44,215 bases of DNA from CG1-02-35-72 sp036170135 (GCA_036170135.1 JAVHOP010000045.1:1-44215), one strand, 5' to 3'. Positions 7,409-15,893 are shown, numbered from the stretch's first letter. Numbers and translations are program-made. Notes: a model not told the origin generated them from the sequence alone.

Positions 7409-9283
7409 ATGATAAAAAATACCATTCTGTTTGTAAGTTGTTTGTTAATTTCAGTTTTAGGTGTTGCTCAACAACTCTATACACCTCGCGATGTACAACA
7501 AACATTTAAAAATAATACGCGCGATTTATCGGGAAATCCGGGTAAGAATTATTGGCAAAATAAGGCTATTTATAACATCAAATTAAAAGTTAATCCGCCA
7601 AGTAAAACAATCTATGGGGCAGAAATTATCACTTATACTAACAGCAGTCCCGACACTTTAAAAATGCTGAATTTTAAATTGTATGCCAACAATCATAAAC
7701 CGGGTGCACCGCGCTTATGGCAGATTGGTGAAGATTATATGACATCGGGTTTGCACATTGATAAATACCAAGAAAATGGTATCGATACGAAGTGGGAAAG
7801 CGATAGAGATGGTACCAATAAGACTATTAAATTAAAGCAAGCTTTGGCGCCAAATCAAAGTGTTAAACTCAATTTTGACTGGCATTACGATATGTCTGTA
7901 CAAAGTGGTAGAGAAGGGGCTATTGATTCTACAACGTTTTTCATTGCCTATTTTTTTCCTCGTGTAGCTGTTTACGACGATTTAAACGGTTGGGATACGA
8001 TGACCTTTACAGGATCACAAGAATTTTATAACGATTTTAACGATTATTCTGTAGAAGTTACAGTACCTAAAAATTATATTGTTTGGGGTACTGGCGACCT
8101 TCAAAATCCCGATGAGGTTTTACAACCTAAATATGGAGATTTGTATCAAAAATCTTTAATTAGCGATTCCATTTTTACCATTGCAACGCCAGAAAACTTA
8201 ACCAAATCACAGATTACTAAGCAAAATGACTTCAATAATTGGAAGTTTAAAGCCAATCATATTACCGATGTGGCTTTGGCGTTGAGCAATCATTACAATT
8301 GGGATGCCGGCAGTGTGGTAGTTGACAGCTTAACGATGCGGAGAGCCAGCGTTCAAGCGGCTTATGATGATAAGTCTTTAGATTTTCATAAAATGGTTGA
8401 ATTTGGCAAACATGCTTTAAATTGGTTTTCTAATTTTTATCCGGGAGTGCCTTATCCATTTTCAAAATCAACCATTGTTAGAGGTTTTGCCGATATGGAA
8501 TATCCGATGATGGTTAATGATAATTCTGAACCCGATTTAGATTTTTCACGTTTTGTAGCCGAACATGAAATAGCACACAGCTACTTTCCATTTTATATGG
8601 GTATCAACGAAACGCGTTTTGCCTTTATGGATGAAGGCTGGGCAACTACCTTAGAGCACCTTATCGGGATTTCTGATTTAGGCAACGAAAGAGCCATCGA
8701 TGCTTTTAAAAATTTTAGAGTCAATCGTTGGATTAATGATGCAAATATGGAAGAAGATTTACCAATTATCACTCCTTCAAATATTTTAAATGGCGTTGCT
8801 TATGGCAATAATGCCTACGGAAAACCAGCCCTTGGCTATCTTGCATTAAAAGATATGTTGGGCGATGATCTGTTTAAAAAGGCACTTAAAGGCTATATGC
8901 TTAGATGGCATGGAAAACATCCCATACCTTGGGATTTTTTCTATTCAATAAACGATATTTCAGGTAAAAATTTAAACTGGTTTTGGAGCCGTTGGTATTT
9001 TAGCAATAATTATATCGATATTGGAATTAATTCAGTGACAATTGATAAAAAGAAAGTAGCTATTGTCTTACAAAATATTGGCGGATTACCAGCGCCATTT
9101 GATGTTATTGTAAAAACTAAATCAGGCGAGAAAATTTATCATAAAACCTCAGAAGTTTGGCAAGCAAATGCCAATAAAGCGACCGTAATTATTGAAGGAA
9201 TTCAAGATATTATTTCGATCAAAATTGATGGTGGTATTTTTATGGATGCCAATACTAGTGATAATATTTGGTACAACAACTAA
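7409..9283 (+). CDS. M1 family zinc metallopeptidase, secreted
   Basis: A 624-residue exported peptidase of family M1 (gluzincin aminopeptidases). The signal peptide ends near residue 21 (LGVAQQ). An N-terminal beta-rich domain is followed by the catalytic domain with HEIAH at 386-390 and the third zinc ligand Glu409 in MDEGWATTLEH, giving the exact HEXXH-X18-E spacing. The substrate-binding GxMEN motif is not obvious; the equivalent region reads FADMEYPMM. Likely role: periplasmic or surface peptide breakdown. It stands alone on the plus strand and its stop codon overlaps the last four bases of the convergent small membrane-protein gene. Confidence 0.92.
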   Translation: MIKNTILFVSCLLISVLGVAQQLYTPRDVQQTFKNNTRDLSGNPGKNYWQNKAIYNIKLKVNPPSKTIYGAEIITYTNSSPDTLKMLNFKLYANNHKPGAPRLWQIGEDYMTSGLHIDKYQENGIDTKWESDRDGTNKTIKLKQALAPNQSVKLNFDWHYDMSVQSGREGAIDSTTFFIAYFFPRVAVYDDLNGWDTMTFTGSQEFYNDFNDYSVEVTVPKNYIVWGTGDLQNPDEVLQPKYGDLYQKSLISDSIFTIATPENLTKSQITKQNDFNNWKFKANHITDVALALSNHYNWDAGSVVVDSLTMRRASVQAAYDDKSLDFHKMVEFGKHALNWFSNFYPGVPYPFSKSTIVRGFADMEYPMMVNDNSEPDLDFSRFVAEHEIAHSYFPFYMGINETRFAFMDEGWATTLEHLIGISDLGNERAIDAFKNFRVNRWINDANMEEDLPIITPSNILNGVAYGNNAYGKPALGYLALKDMLGDDLFKKALKGYMLRWHGKHPIPWDFFYSINDISGKNLNWFWSRWYFSNNYIDIGINSVTIDKKKVAIVLQNIGGLPAPFDVIVKTKSGEKIYHKTSEVWQANANKATVIIEGIQDIISIKIDGGIFMDANTSDNIWYNN

Positions 9284-9525
9284 ACTTTAAGGGCCTTAAA
9301 ATATTGAATTACAAAATAAAAGGAGACTAGACTCCAAACGGTTTCTAAAATTATAAAGGGGATATAATTTAATAAGATTGATGCAGAAAGCGCCAATAGA
9401 GCGCCTATTAAATTCAACACCATATAAAGTAAATCTCCGTTTTTTAATTTACCACTTAAGTTTAAGAAATAGGCGAGTAAAATAAAAAAAGTGCCTATAA
9501 AACCAATCCAATCTACGTAATTCAT
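9280..9525 (-). CDS. Small three-helix membrane protein (CBU_0592-like)
   Basis: An 81-residue protein when started at the ATG at 9525 (MNYVDWIGFIGTF). The frame remains open to 9591, but the extra 22 residues (MCLNFYDFTFNFNINNRYF...) look like non-coding AT-rich translation, so I prefer the internal start. Three hydrophobic helices fill it (about 5-20, 30-48, 52-74). The pattern DWIGFIGTFFILLAYFLN plus LNLIGALLALSASILL resembles CBU_0592-type proteins, distantly SemiSWEET-like. The function is unknown. Its stop (TAG) overlaps the M1 peptidase stop in a convergent arrangement. Confidence 0.75.
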   Translation of the reverse strand: MNYVDWIGFIGTFFILLAYFLNLSGKLKNGDLLYMVLNLIGALLALSASILLNYIPFIILETVWSLVSFYFVIQYFKALKV

Positions 9526-9863
9526 GTCGTAAAAAAAATAGCGATTATTTATATTAAAATTGAAGGTGAAATCATAAAAATTAAGGCACAAAATTAGCTC
9601 TAAAAATAATATTTAAGCCCCAATAAAAAAATTGAAAATAAAATAAAATATTTTTTTTTAAATTGATTGTTCATAAGATGAGCGTAACTGTAACAAAAAC
9701 AATTAAATATATTAATTTTTTGTTGAAAGAATTGGTGTTAAATAGTTATTTGTTTTTATAAAATTGATTGATTTTTTAATATAATTTTGTATTAATATTA
9801 CAAATTAAATATCAGTAAGAAAATATAAAATTAACAACTAAAAATTTATAAAAAATTACAAAA
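9526..9863. other. Gene-free AT-rich interval upstream of the KamA-like operon
   Basis: No credible gene is seen in these 338 bases. The interval carries the upstream regions of two divergent genes. Around 9690-9725 there is a loose inverted repeat (AACAAAAACAATTAA against TTAATTTTTTGTT) that could form an AT-rich hairpin. The only promoter-like element on the plus strand is the TAATTTTG at 9782-9789. Confidence 0.6.
9782..9789 (+). promoter_or_regulatory. -7 box (TAATTTTG) for the KamA-like operon
   Basis: Matches TAnnTTTG 74 bases before the start at 9864. TTG triplets at 9764 and 9768 lie closer than the usual -33 spacing, so only the -7 element is supported. Confidence 0.45.
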
Positions 9864-11141
9864 ATGAAAGAACTAATGCCTCAAGAATCTGAGCCTCCGC
9901 TGGGGGTCGATTTAGCTACTTCCGAACTTGTTTTAGAAACAAATTCAACAAACAAAAAATTATACACCGAAGCTGAATTATTAAATTCAGATTTTGAAGT
10001 CCTCGGAGCCGAGGCTTCAAATTTCAGAGACAAATACTTCCCTACAGTTTCTGATAAAAAATGGAGTAGCTGGAAATGGCAAATCCAAAATAGTTATACA
10101 AATTTTGATGAACTCTCACAAATATTAGACATCAGCAATGTTTCGGACGATATAGAATTTATATCAAAATCGAAAAAATTGCCACTTAGAATCACGCCTT
10201 ATTATGCGAGTCATTTTGAGGGCAAACCGAGTAATTACCCTTTAATTAAATCAGTAGTCCCTTCAAAACTTGAATTTATTGTCACCGAAGGTGAAGAGGA
10301 AGATCCGCTGCACGAAGAGTCAATGTGCCCCACCGAAAATTTAGTTCACCGTTATCCCGATCGGGTATTGATGCTTTCAACAGGTTTTTGTTCCGTGTAT
10401 TGTCGCTATTGCACCCGTTCGCGCATGGCAAACAAAGACCCAAAATCGTATGGTGTTAAAGTTTGGGAAAAATCGATTGAATATATTAGAAATACGCCTA
10501 CCATTAGAGATATCGTCATATCGGGTGGTGACCCTTTAACGATGCCCGATAAACAAATTGAATATTTATTATCGCAATTGCGCGCCATTCCTCACGTCGA
10601 AATTATTAGATTAGGCACCAAAGTTCCAATGGTCTTGCCACAAAGGATCACTCATAATTTGGTGAATATGATTAAGAAATACCATCCAATTTATATGAGT
10701 GTTCACGTAACACATCCCGATGAATTTACACCCGAAGTAAAAGAAGCTTGTAATCGTATTGCAAATGCCGGTATTGTTATGGGTAGTCAAACCGTTTTAT
10801 TAAATGGTGTAAATGACAACGTTGAAACGATGAAAAATTTAATGCACAAAGCCTTGATGTCTCGTATAAAACCGTATTATATTTACCAATGCGATCCGAT
10901 TCCCGGGTCTTCACATTTTAGAACTCCTGTAAGTAAAGGACTCGAAATTATTCAAGGTTTACGTGGCTTTACAAGTGGTTATGCCATTCCGCATTTTGTA
11001 ATTGATGCGCCTGGTGGAGGCGGAAAAATTCCGTTATTACCCGAATATTATCAAGGGCGTGAAGGCGATTATGTGGTGATGAAAAATTTTGAAGGTAAAA
11101 TTTATAAATACTATGACCCATTAACAGCCGATTTAAGTTGA
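9864..11141 (+). CDS. KamA family radical SAM aminomutase (lysine 2,3-aminomutase-like)
   Basis: A 425-residue radical SAM, PLP-dependent aminomutase of the KamA/AblA family, which shifts an amino group from the alpha to the beta carbon. The iron-sulfur motif is Cys176-x3-Cys180-x2-Cys183 (CSVYCRYC), preceded by HRYPDRVLM with the conserved arginines. The PLP lysine is predicted at Lys388 in DAPGGGGKIPLLP. Asp344 (YQCDPIPG) and Asp381 (IDAPGGGGK) occupy the positions of the two aspartates that bind the side-chain amine of lysine in Clostridium lysine 2,3-aminomutase; glutamate mutases differ there. Lysine or a similar basic amino acid is therefore the likely substrate. The C-terminal zinc cysteines of the clostridial enzyme are absent. 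It leads an operon with two ATP-grasp genes and a GNAT, so a biosynthetic rather than catabolic role is likely. Confidence 0.88.
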   Translation: MKELMPQESEPPLGVDLATSELVLETNSTNKKLYTEAELLNSDFEVLGAEASNFRDKYFPTVSDKKWSSWKWQIQNSYTNFDELSQILDISNVSDDIEFISKSKKLPLRITPYYASHFEGKPSNYPLIKSVVPSKLEFIVTEGEEEDPLHEESMCPTENLVHRYPDRVLMLSTGFCSVYCRYCTRSRMANKDPKSYGVKVWEKSIEYIRNTPTIRDIVISGGDPLTMPDKQIEYLLSQLRAIPHVEIIRLGTKVPMVLPQRITHNLVNMIKKYHPIYMSVHVTHPDEFTPEVKEACNRIANAGIVMGSQTVLLNGVNDNVETMKNLMHKALMSRIKPYYIYQCDPIPGSSHFRTPVSKGLEIIQGLRGFTSGYAIPHFVIDAPGGGGKIPLLPEYYQGREGDYVVMKNFEGKIYKYYDPLTADLS

Positions 11142-11268
11142 GTTGGGTACAAAATCTGTTATCAAATCAAAATTTCTAGAATTTAGAATTTGAATTTTCT
11201 CTTTATTAAAAGTGAAAGTAAAATTGTGAATTCAGAAATATAAAATTTATAAAAAATTAGAATAACAA

Positions 11269-12285
11269 ATGAAAATTGGATTAACCTACGACCTGAGAAC
11301 CGATTATTTAAAACAGGGTTATAGCGAAGAAGAAACAGCCGAATTTGACAAAGAGAGTACCATTGCGGGTATTGAACAAGCCATACAAAATGCAGGGCAT
11401 CATACAGTTCGTATTGGTAACGCTAAAAACTTGATGAAAGCCCTTTTAAAAAGTGATACTTGGGATTTAGTTTTTAATATTTCGGAAGGTTTATTTGGCG
11501 AAGGACGCGAATCATTAGTACCAGCTCTGCTCGACGCCTATAAAATACCCTATACTTTTTCGGGACCTGTAACGCTTGGCATTTCATTAAACAAGGCTTT
11601 TGCAAAACAAATTGTGAGAGATAGTGGAATCAATACACCTGCTTTTTTTGTGGTCTCTAAATTTGAAGATGTTGCAAAAGTTAAGTTAGAATATCCGCTT
11701 TTTGCCAAACCAATTTCTGAAGGGACCGGCAAAGGAATCGATTCTAAATCATTTATAATTTCTAAAGAGGAATTAGAAAAGGTTTGCCACAACTTGCTTT
11801 CAAAATTTAGTCAGCCTGTTTTGGTAGAAGAATACCTTCCGGGAAGGGAATTTACGGTAGGTGTTCTTGGAACGGGCGAAAATGCTTTCGTACCAGGTGT
11901 TATGGAGATAAGCTACAATAAAAATACCCATAATTTTTACTCGTACGACAATAAAGAAAATTACGAAGGACGCATTAATTACACCGCTGTAACAGGTGAA
12001 TTGTTTGAGCAATGCAAAGATGTTGCTCTAAATGCCTGGAAAGCCCTAAATTGCTATGACGGCGGTAGGGTAGATGTTAAAATTGACCGTTTTGGGAAGA
12101 TGAGTTTTATTGAAGTTAATCCCTTGGCAGGATTAAATCCCACCATTTCCGATTTGCCAATTCTTTGCGGATTAAATAAGGTCCTTTATCAAGAAATTAT
12201 CGACGAAATACTAAAATCGGCTATACAAAGAAATTTTACTTACAATACTCATGAAAATTGTAATTCTCTCCAATCAGGTACTTAG
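11269..12285 (+). CDS. D-Ala-D-Ala ligase-like ATP-grasp enzyme (first copy)
   Basis: A 338-residue ATP-grasp ligase related to D-alanine-D-alanine ligase (amino acid + amino acid + ATP gives a peptide bond + ADP). The N-terminal Rossmann-like part (MKIGLTYDLRTDY) is followed by the ATP-grasp core: LFAKPISEGTGKGI (about 144-157), VEEYLPGREFTVG (about 186-198) and the metal-binding end GGRVDVKIDRFGKMSFIEVN (Glu282, Asn284). True Ddl enzymes have NTxPGLT after this point; here it is NPLAGLNP, so the second substrate is probably not D-alanine. It begins 127 bases after the aminomutase and overlaps the next gene by 35 bases. Inferred role: ligating the beta-amino acid or another amino acid. Confidence 0.85.
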   Translation: MKIGLTYDLRTDYLKQGYSEEETAEFDKESTIAGIEQAIQNAGHHTVRIGNAKNLMKALLKSDTWDLVFNISEGLFGEGRESLVPALLDAYKIPYTFSGPVTLGISLNKAFAKQIVRDSGINTPAFFVVSKFEDVAKVKLEYPLFAKPISEGTGKGIDSKSFIISKEELEKVCHNLLSKFSQPVLVEEYLPGREFTVGVLGTGENAFVPGVMEISYNKNTHNFYSYDNKENYEGRINYTAVTGELFEQCKDVALNAWKALNCYDGGRVDVKIDRFGKMSFIEVNPLAGLNPTISDLPILCGLNKVLYQEIIDEILKSAIQRNFTYNTHENCNSLQSGT

Positions 12286-13210
12286 CAACCATCCCGACGA
12301 GTTAGATGTCATCAATCAGCGCGACATGGTTAAATTGGCTTGCGAGAAGTTGAGCTATGAAGTATGTTGCCTATCGATTGGCGATAATTTAAAAGCTGAT
12401 TTCGAAAAAGTTAAACTCGAAAAACCAGATGTGGTTTTTAATTTAATGGAAGCCTCTTGGGGTATTGCCGAACTTTGTTATGTGGTGCCAGCGCTATTAA
12501 ATGCATATAAAATCCCTTATACCGGTGTTCCACTCGATGCCTTATTTGTAACCGGAAATAAAGTTTTAGCTAAAAAGCTGATGCAATTTAATAAGCTCCC
12601 AACAGCCAATTTTTTTGCAATAAAAGATCTCGATCAATTAAATCCTTTAAAAACCTATATTGCCAAACCCATTTGGGAAGAAGCTTCGGTTGGTATTTCT
12701 AGTGATTTTATTTTTAAAACATCCGAAAAGGAAAAGTTAAAAACCATTAAAAATTTACCCAATTCACATTATTTTATAGAGGAATTTATCGATGGCAGGG
12801 AATTAAATATTAGTTTGTTAGCCGATAAAAATGGGGTTGAAGTATTACCAATTGCCGAAATTCTATTTTCGGATTACTTTGACGATAAACCTAAAATTGT
12901 TGGCTACTTAGCAAAATGGGATGAAAATAGTGAAGAATATAAACAAACTAATCGCTCGTTTAATACTTTAAAGCATACCAAAGAACTCGAAAATAAGCTG
13001 AATGAAATTTGCTTAAAGTGTTGGGAATCCTTTAATTTAAAGGGCTATGCGCGTGTTGATTTTCGCATTGATAAGGATAACAATATTTTTATTTTAGAAA
13101 TTAACGGCAATCCGTGCATTGCGCCCGATAGTGGCTTTGTTGCGGCAGGTAATCAAAAGGGTTACAGCACATCAATGATGGTTGAGAGAATAATATCAGA
13201 TTTAAATTAA
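12251..13210 (+). CDS. ATP-grasp enzyme, D-Ala-D-Ala ligase-like (second copy)
   Basis: A 319-residue ATP-grasp protein, divergent from its upstream neighbour. The N-terminus reads MKIVILSNQVLSNHP, with VVFNLMEASWGIAEL parallel to VFNISEGLFGEGRES in the first copy. The core has YIAKPIWEEASVGIS, HYFIEEFIDGRELNIS and GYARVDFRIDKDNNIFILEI, followed by NGNPCIAPDSGFVAAG. The metal ligands Glu and Asn are kept, but the acceptor loop differs from both Ddl and the first copy, so the two probably use different substrates or act in sequence. The start codon lies inside the end of the preceding gene, a 35-base overlap that points to translational coupling. The GNAT gene follows after 11 bases. Confidence 0.83.
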   Translation: MKIVILSNQVLSNHPDELDVINQRDMVKLACEKLSYEVCCLSIGDNLKADFEKVKLEKPDVVFNLMEASWGIAELCYVVPALLNAYKIPYTGVPLDALFVTGNKVLAKKLMQFNKLPTANFFAIKDLDQLNPLKTYIAKPIWEEASVGISSDFIFKTSEKEKLKTIKNLPNSHYFIEEFIDGRELNISLLADKNGVEVLPIAEILFSDYFDDKPKIVGYLAKWDENSEEYKQTNRSFNTLKHTKELENKLNEICLKCWESFNLKGYARVDFRIDKDNNIFILEINGNPCIAPDSGFVAAGNQKGYSTSMMVERIISDLN

Positions 13211-13221
13211 TTTTTTAATAG

Positions 13222-13698
13222 ATGAAATACCGAAAACAGTTAAGAAAAAGCGATATTCCGGTTCTTAAAAAAATATTAGTTTCTACGGGATTTTTTTATG
13301 ATTCAGAAGTTGAAATTGCCTTAGAATTGGCACAAGAAAACTGGGAAAAAGGAGCCGAAAAAAGTGGCTATATTTTTATTATTGTCGAAAAAGATGAAAT
13401 GCCGGTTGCCTTTGCATGCTACGGCAAAACGCCCTGCACCGAAAGTAGTTACGATTTGTATTGGATAGCAGTTCATCAGAGTTTAAAAGGAAGCGGTATT
13501 GGAAAAATATTGATGAAAATGTTATCAGAAGATATTGCACAATTAGGCGGTAAAAATATATGGATTGAAACTTCGGGAAGGCCTCTGTATGAACCCACAC
13601 GTCAATTTTATTTTAAATACGGCTGTAAATTAGTGGCACAACTACCTGAATTTTATGGTGTAAATGACGATAAAGTAGTCTATTTGTTGAAAGTATAG
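13222..13698 (+). CDS. GNAT family N-acetyltransferase
   Basis: A 158-residue single-domain GNAT. The acetyl-CoA-binding motif A is LKGSGIGKILMKML, preceded by strand YDLYWIAVHQ. The C-terminal part reads YEPTRQFYFKYGCKLVAQLPEFYG, with the usual motif B tyrosine and phenylalanine residues. It is the last gene of the aminomutase/ATP-grasp operon. In the N-epsilon-acetyl-beta-lysine pathway (AblA/AblB) a KamA-type mutase works with a GNAT acetyltransferase. This GNAT is much shorter than a typical AblB, so that parallel is functional rather than orthologous. It ends three bases before the stop of the convergent HutD-like gene. Confidence 0.85.
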   Translation: MKYRKQLRKSDIPVLKKILVSTGFFYDSEVEIALELAQENWEKGAEKSGYIFIIVEKDEMPVAFACYGKTPCTESSYDLYWIAVHQSLKGSGIGKILMKMLSEDIAQLGGKNIWIETSGRPLYEPTRQFYFKYGCKLVAQLPEFYGVNDDKVVYLLKV

Positions 13699-13701
13699 AT
13701 T

Positions 13702-14286
13702 CTAATTTGAAGGGATATTTGCAAAAACTAACTCGCAATTTTCGACAGCTTTTAATGAAAGTGCCCTGTCTTCAGGAGTTTTAAAAACTAATAAATCACC
13801 AGTATTTAGTTGTAAATCCTGATTTTCTAAGCTAATTTTTAATACGCCTTTATAAACATAAATAAACTGCCATTGATTTGCCTTATTTAAAAGGTAATCT
13901 GTATTTTTGTTTTTGGGGATTGAAGCATTTGCTAAGTTTCCTATTATACTATTGGTAGTCATTAAATTAAAATCGGTACAAGTGCCAATTGAGGTCGTTT
14001 TCCAGCGGCCTTCAAATTTAGAAATATCAAATTTCTTTAATATTTTTGGCTTTTGATTGTCGTGTTTCAGAGAGATTTGTCCATCTAGAATCATTAATTG
14101 CCTATAGACTTCTGGCAGAATTGTAAAATCTGATTTCTCTACAAGTACATTAGCGGTACTCAACCTAAATTCAAAATTTCTAGAAAGGTAATCGGCTGTT
14201 TTAGGATAGATAAAAAGTTGAGTGCTCGTGCCTCCAGTCCAATTTTTTACTTCAAAACTTTCGGATTTTAGAATTTCAAAATTCAT
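13702..14286 (-). CDS. HutD/Ves family cupin protein
   Basis: A 194-residue HutD-family protein. It has a bicupin-like beta-rich sequence with the family opening KNWTGGTSTQLFIYP, then FEFRLSTANV, then YRQLMILDGQ, and a second half ending in TGDLLVFKTPEDRA. HutD proteins often accompany histidine utilisation genes and are thought to be regulatory or metabolite-binding, but no hut genes are here. It is divergent from the 5'-nucleotidase gene with overlapping promoter motifs, and convergent with the GNAT gene. No signal peptide is evident, so it is probably cytoplasmic. Confidence 0.8.
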   Translation of the reverse strand: MNFEILKSESFEVKNWTGGTSTQLFIYPKTADYLSRNFEFRLSTANVLVEKSDFTILPEVYRQLMILDGQISLKHDNQKPKILKKFDISKFEGRWKTTSIGTCTDFNLMTTNSIIGNLANASIPKNKNTDYLLNKANQWQFIYVYKGVLKISLENQDLQLNTGDLLVFKTPEDRALSLKAVENCELVFANIPSN

Positions 14287-14346
14287 ATAGAAGTCATTTA
14301 TCGCTAATGATGAAAAAAAATTTAAAAAATAATAATCTTAGAATAA

Positions 14347-14354
14347 CAAATGTA
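14347..14354 (-). promoter_or_regulatory. -7 box (TACATTTG) for the HutD-like gene
   Basis: The minus strand reads TACATTTG (TAnnTTTG) about 60 bases before the start at 14286. It is only four bases from the divergent plus-strand -7 box at 14359-14366, so the two promoters may compete. Confidence 0.45.
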
Positions 14355-14358
14355 CTTT

Positions 14359-14366
14359 TATCTTTG
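14359..14366 (+). promoter_or_regulatory. -7 box (TATCTTTG) for the 5'-nucleotidase-like gene
   Basis: Matches TAnnTTTG. It ends 15 bases before the start at 14382, which implies a very short 5' leader of roughly 10 bases and no Shine-Dalgarno sequence. Confidence 0.45.
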
Positions 14367-14381
14367 TAAAAATATCAAAAA

Positions 14382-15893
14382 ATGAAATTCATAAATTTAT
14401 TAGCAAGTCTGGGTATTATTTTATTACTGTCTTCTTGCAAAAGCACAACCAAAGTTAATGTTACTTTTTTACAATTGAATGACGTTTATGAAATAGCGGC
14501 TTTAGAAGGCGGAAAAGTAGGCGGAATGGCTCGTGTAGAAACTGTTTATAAGCAATTATTAAAAGAAAACCCCAATACTTATATTTTAATGGCAGGCGAC
14601 TTTTTAAATCCCTCTTTATTAGGAACTTTAAAATATCAAGGGGAATCGATTCGCGGTAAGCAAATGATTGAAGTTATGAATGCGCTTCCTGTAAAGCTTG
14701 CTACTTTTGGCAATCACGAATTCGATTTAAATTTTCCTGATTTACAAAAACGTTTAAACGAATCGACTTTTGATTGGGTTTCAGCTAACACAAAACATCT
14801 TGTAAATGATAGTATTAACTTATTTTATAAGCTACAAAACAATAAAATTTTGCCACTTTCTGAAACTTATGTTTTAGAGGCAAAACAACAAAATCAAACG
14901 TTCAAAATTGGCTTATTAAGTTTGACAATTGATGATAATAAAAAGGATTATGTCAATTATGAAGATAAGTTTGTATCGGCAAAACGTGTTTACCAAAAGC
15001 TAAAATCAGAATCTGATATTGTTTTAGGTTTTACCCATCTAAAGAAAATTACCGATCGTGAATTATTGCAACAATTTCCAGAAATCCCTTTAATTATGGG
15101 CGGTCACGAGCATACTAATATGTTGTTAACCGAAGGTAATTCGCATATAGCCAAAGCCGATGCCAATGCCAAATCGGTTTATGTTCATCGCTTACAATTC
15201 GATTCTAAAACTAAGATAACGTCTATTAATTCCACTTTGGTTTATCTAGATTCAACCATTATTCAAGATGCCGAAATCTTAAAAATTGTCAATAAATGGC
15301 AAGCTATACAAGATGCGCAACTAAAAGGCGTCATAAAAGACCCAGAAGCAATAGTGTATCATACTCAAATTCCACTTGACGGAAAAGATACACCTATCCG
15401 TTCCATTCAAACTAATTTGGGTCAAATTATTGCACAAAGTATGTCGGCGGCATCAAAAAATCCAGCTGATTGTGCTTTTGTAAATGGAGGCTCTATCAGG
15501 ATAGATGATGAGTTGGTTGGCAATATTACTGGTATTGACATTTTTAGAGTATTGCCCTTTGGAGGCGGCGTGCTAGAAGTAGATTTAAGAGGGATGTTGC
15601 TAAAAGAAGTTTTAGATTATGGCGAAAAAGCTGCCGGTACGGGCGCTTACTTACAACGTTTTAATGCGATATTTGAGCAAGGAAGTTGGCAAATTAAGGG
15701 GAAACCAATTGATGAAAATAAAGTGTATCATATTGCCATTTCTGATTATTTGATAAAGGGTTTTGATATTCCGATGCTCAAAGAAAGCAATCCATTAGTT
15801 TTAAAAGTTTATAAACCTTTAGAATCTGATACTACCGATGTTCGGGTTGATATTCGCAAAACGGTAATTGACTTTTTAAAATCAATAAAATAG
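14382..15893 (+). CDS. 5'-nucleotidase/UshA-like metallophosphatase lipoprotein
   Basis: A 503-residue two-domain enzyme of the 5'-nucleotidase family. The signal has a lipobox LLLSSC (Cys19), so it is probably a lipoprotein. The N-terminal metallophosphatase domain shows LNDVYEI (in place of the usual ND-x-H-G), MAGDFLNPS, GNHEFD and GGHEHTN. The C-terminal 5_nucleotid_C domain shows FVNGGSIRID and FRVLPFGGGVLEVDLRG. Hydrolysis of periplasmic nucleotides or UDP-sugars is likely. The first metal motif lacks its histidine (Val-Tyr instead), which may alter metal binding or substrate range. The patatin gene follows after 29 bases on the same strand. Confidence 0.88.
   Translation: MKFINLLASLGIILLLSSCKSTTKVNVTFLQLNDVYEIAALEGGKVGGMARVETVYKQLLKENPNTYILMAGDFLNPSLLGTLKYQGESIRGKQMIEVMNALPVKLATFGNHEFDLNFPDLQKRLNESTFDWVSANTKHLVNDSINLFYKLQNNKILPLSETYVLEAKQQNQTFKIGLLSLTIDDNKKDYVNYEDKFVSAKRVYQKLKSESDIVLGFTHLKKITDRELLQQFPEIPLIMGGHEHTNMLLTEGNSHIAKADANAKSVYVHRLQFDSKTKITSINSTLVYLDSTIIQDAEILKIVNKWQAIQDAQLKGVIKDPEAIVYHTQIPLDGKDTPIRSIQTNLGQIIAQSMSAASKNPADCAFVNGGSIRIDDELVGNITGIDIFRVLPFGGGVLEVDLRGMLLKEVLDYGEKAAGTGAYLQRFNAIFEQGSWQIKGKPIDENKVYHIAISDYLIKGFDIPMLKESNPLVLKVYKPLESDTTDVRVDIRKTVIDFLKSIK

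Noticed and set aside
9526..9591. N-terminal extension of the small three-helix membrane protein
   Set aside because: The extra 22 residues have no conserved look and the ATG at 9525 begins directly with the first membrane helix segment.
11142..11268. AT-rich repeats (AGAATTT motifs) between the aminomutase and first ATP-grasp gene
   Set aside because: They do not form a clear hairpin or a recognisable promoter, and probably reflect composition only.
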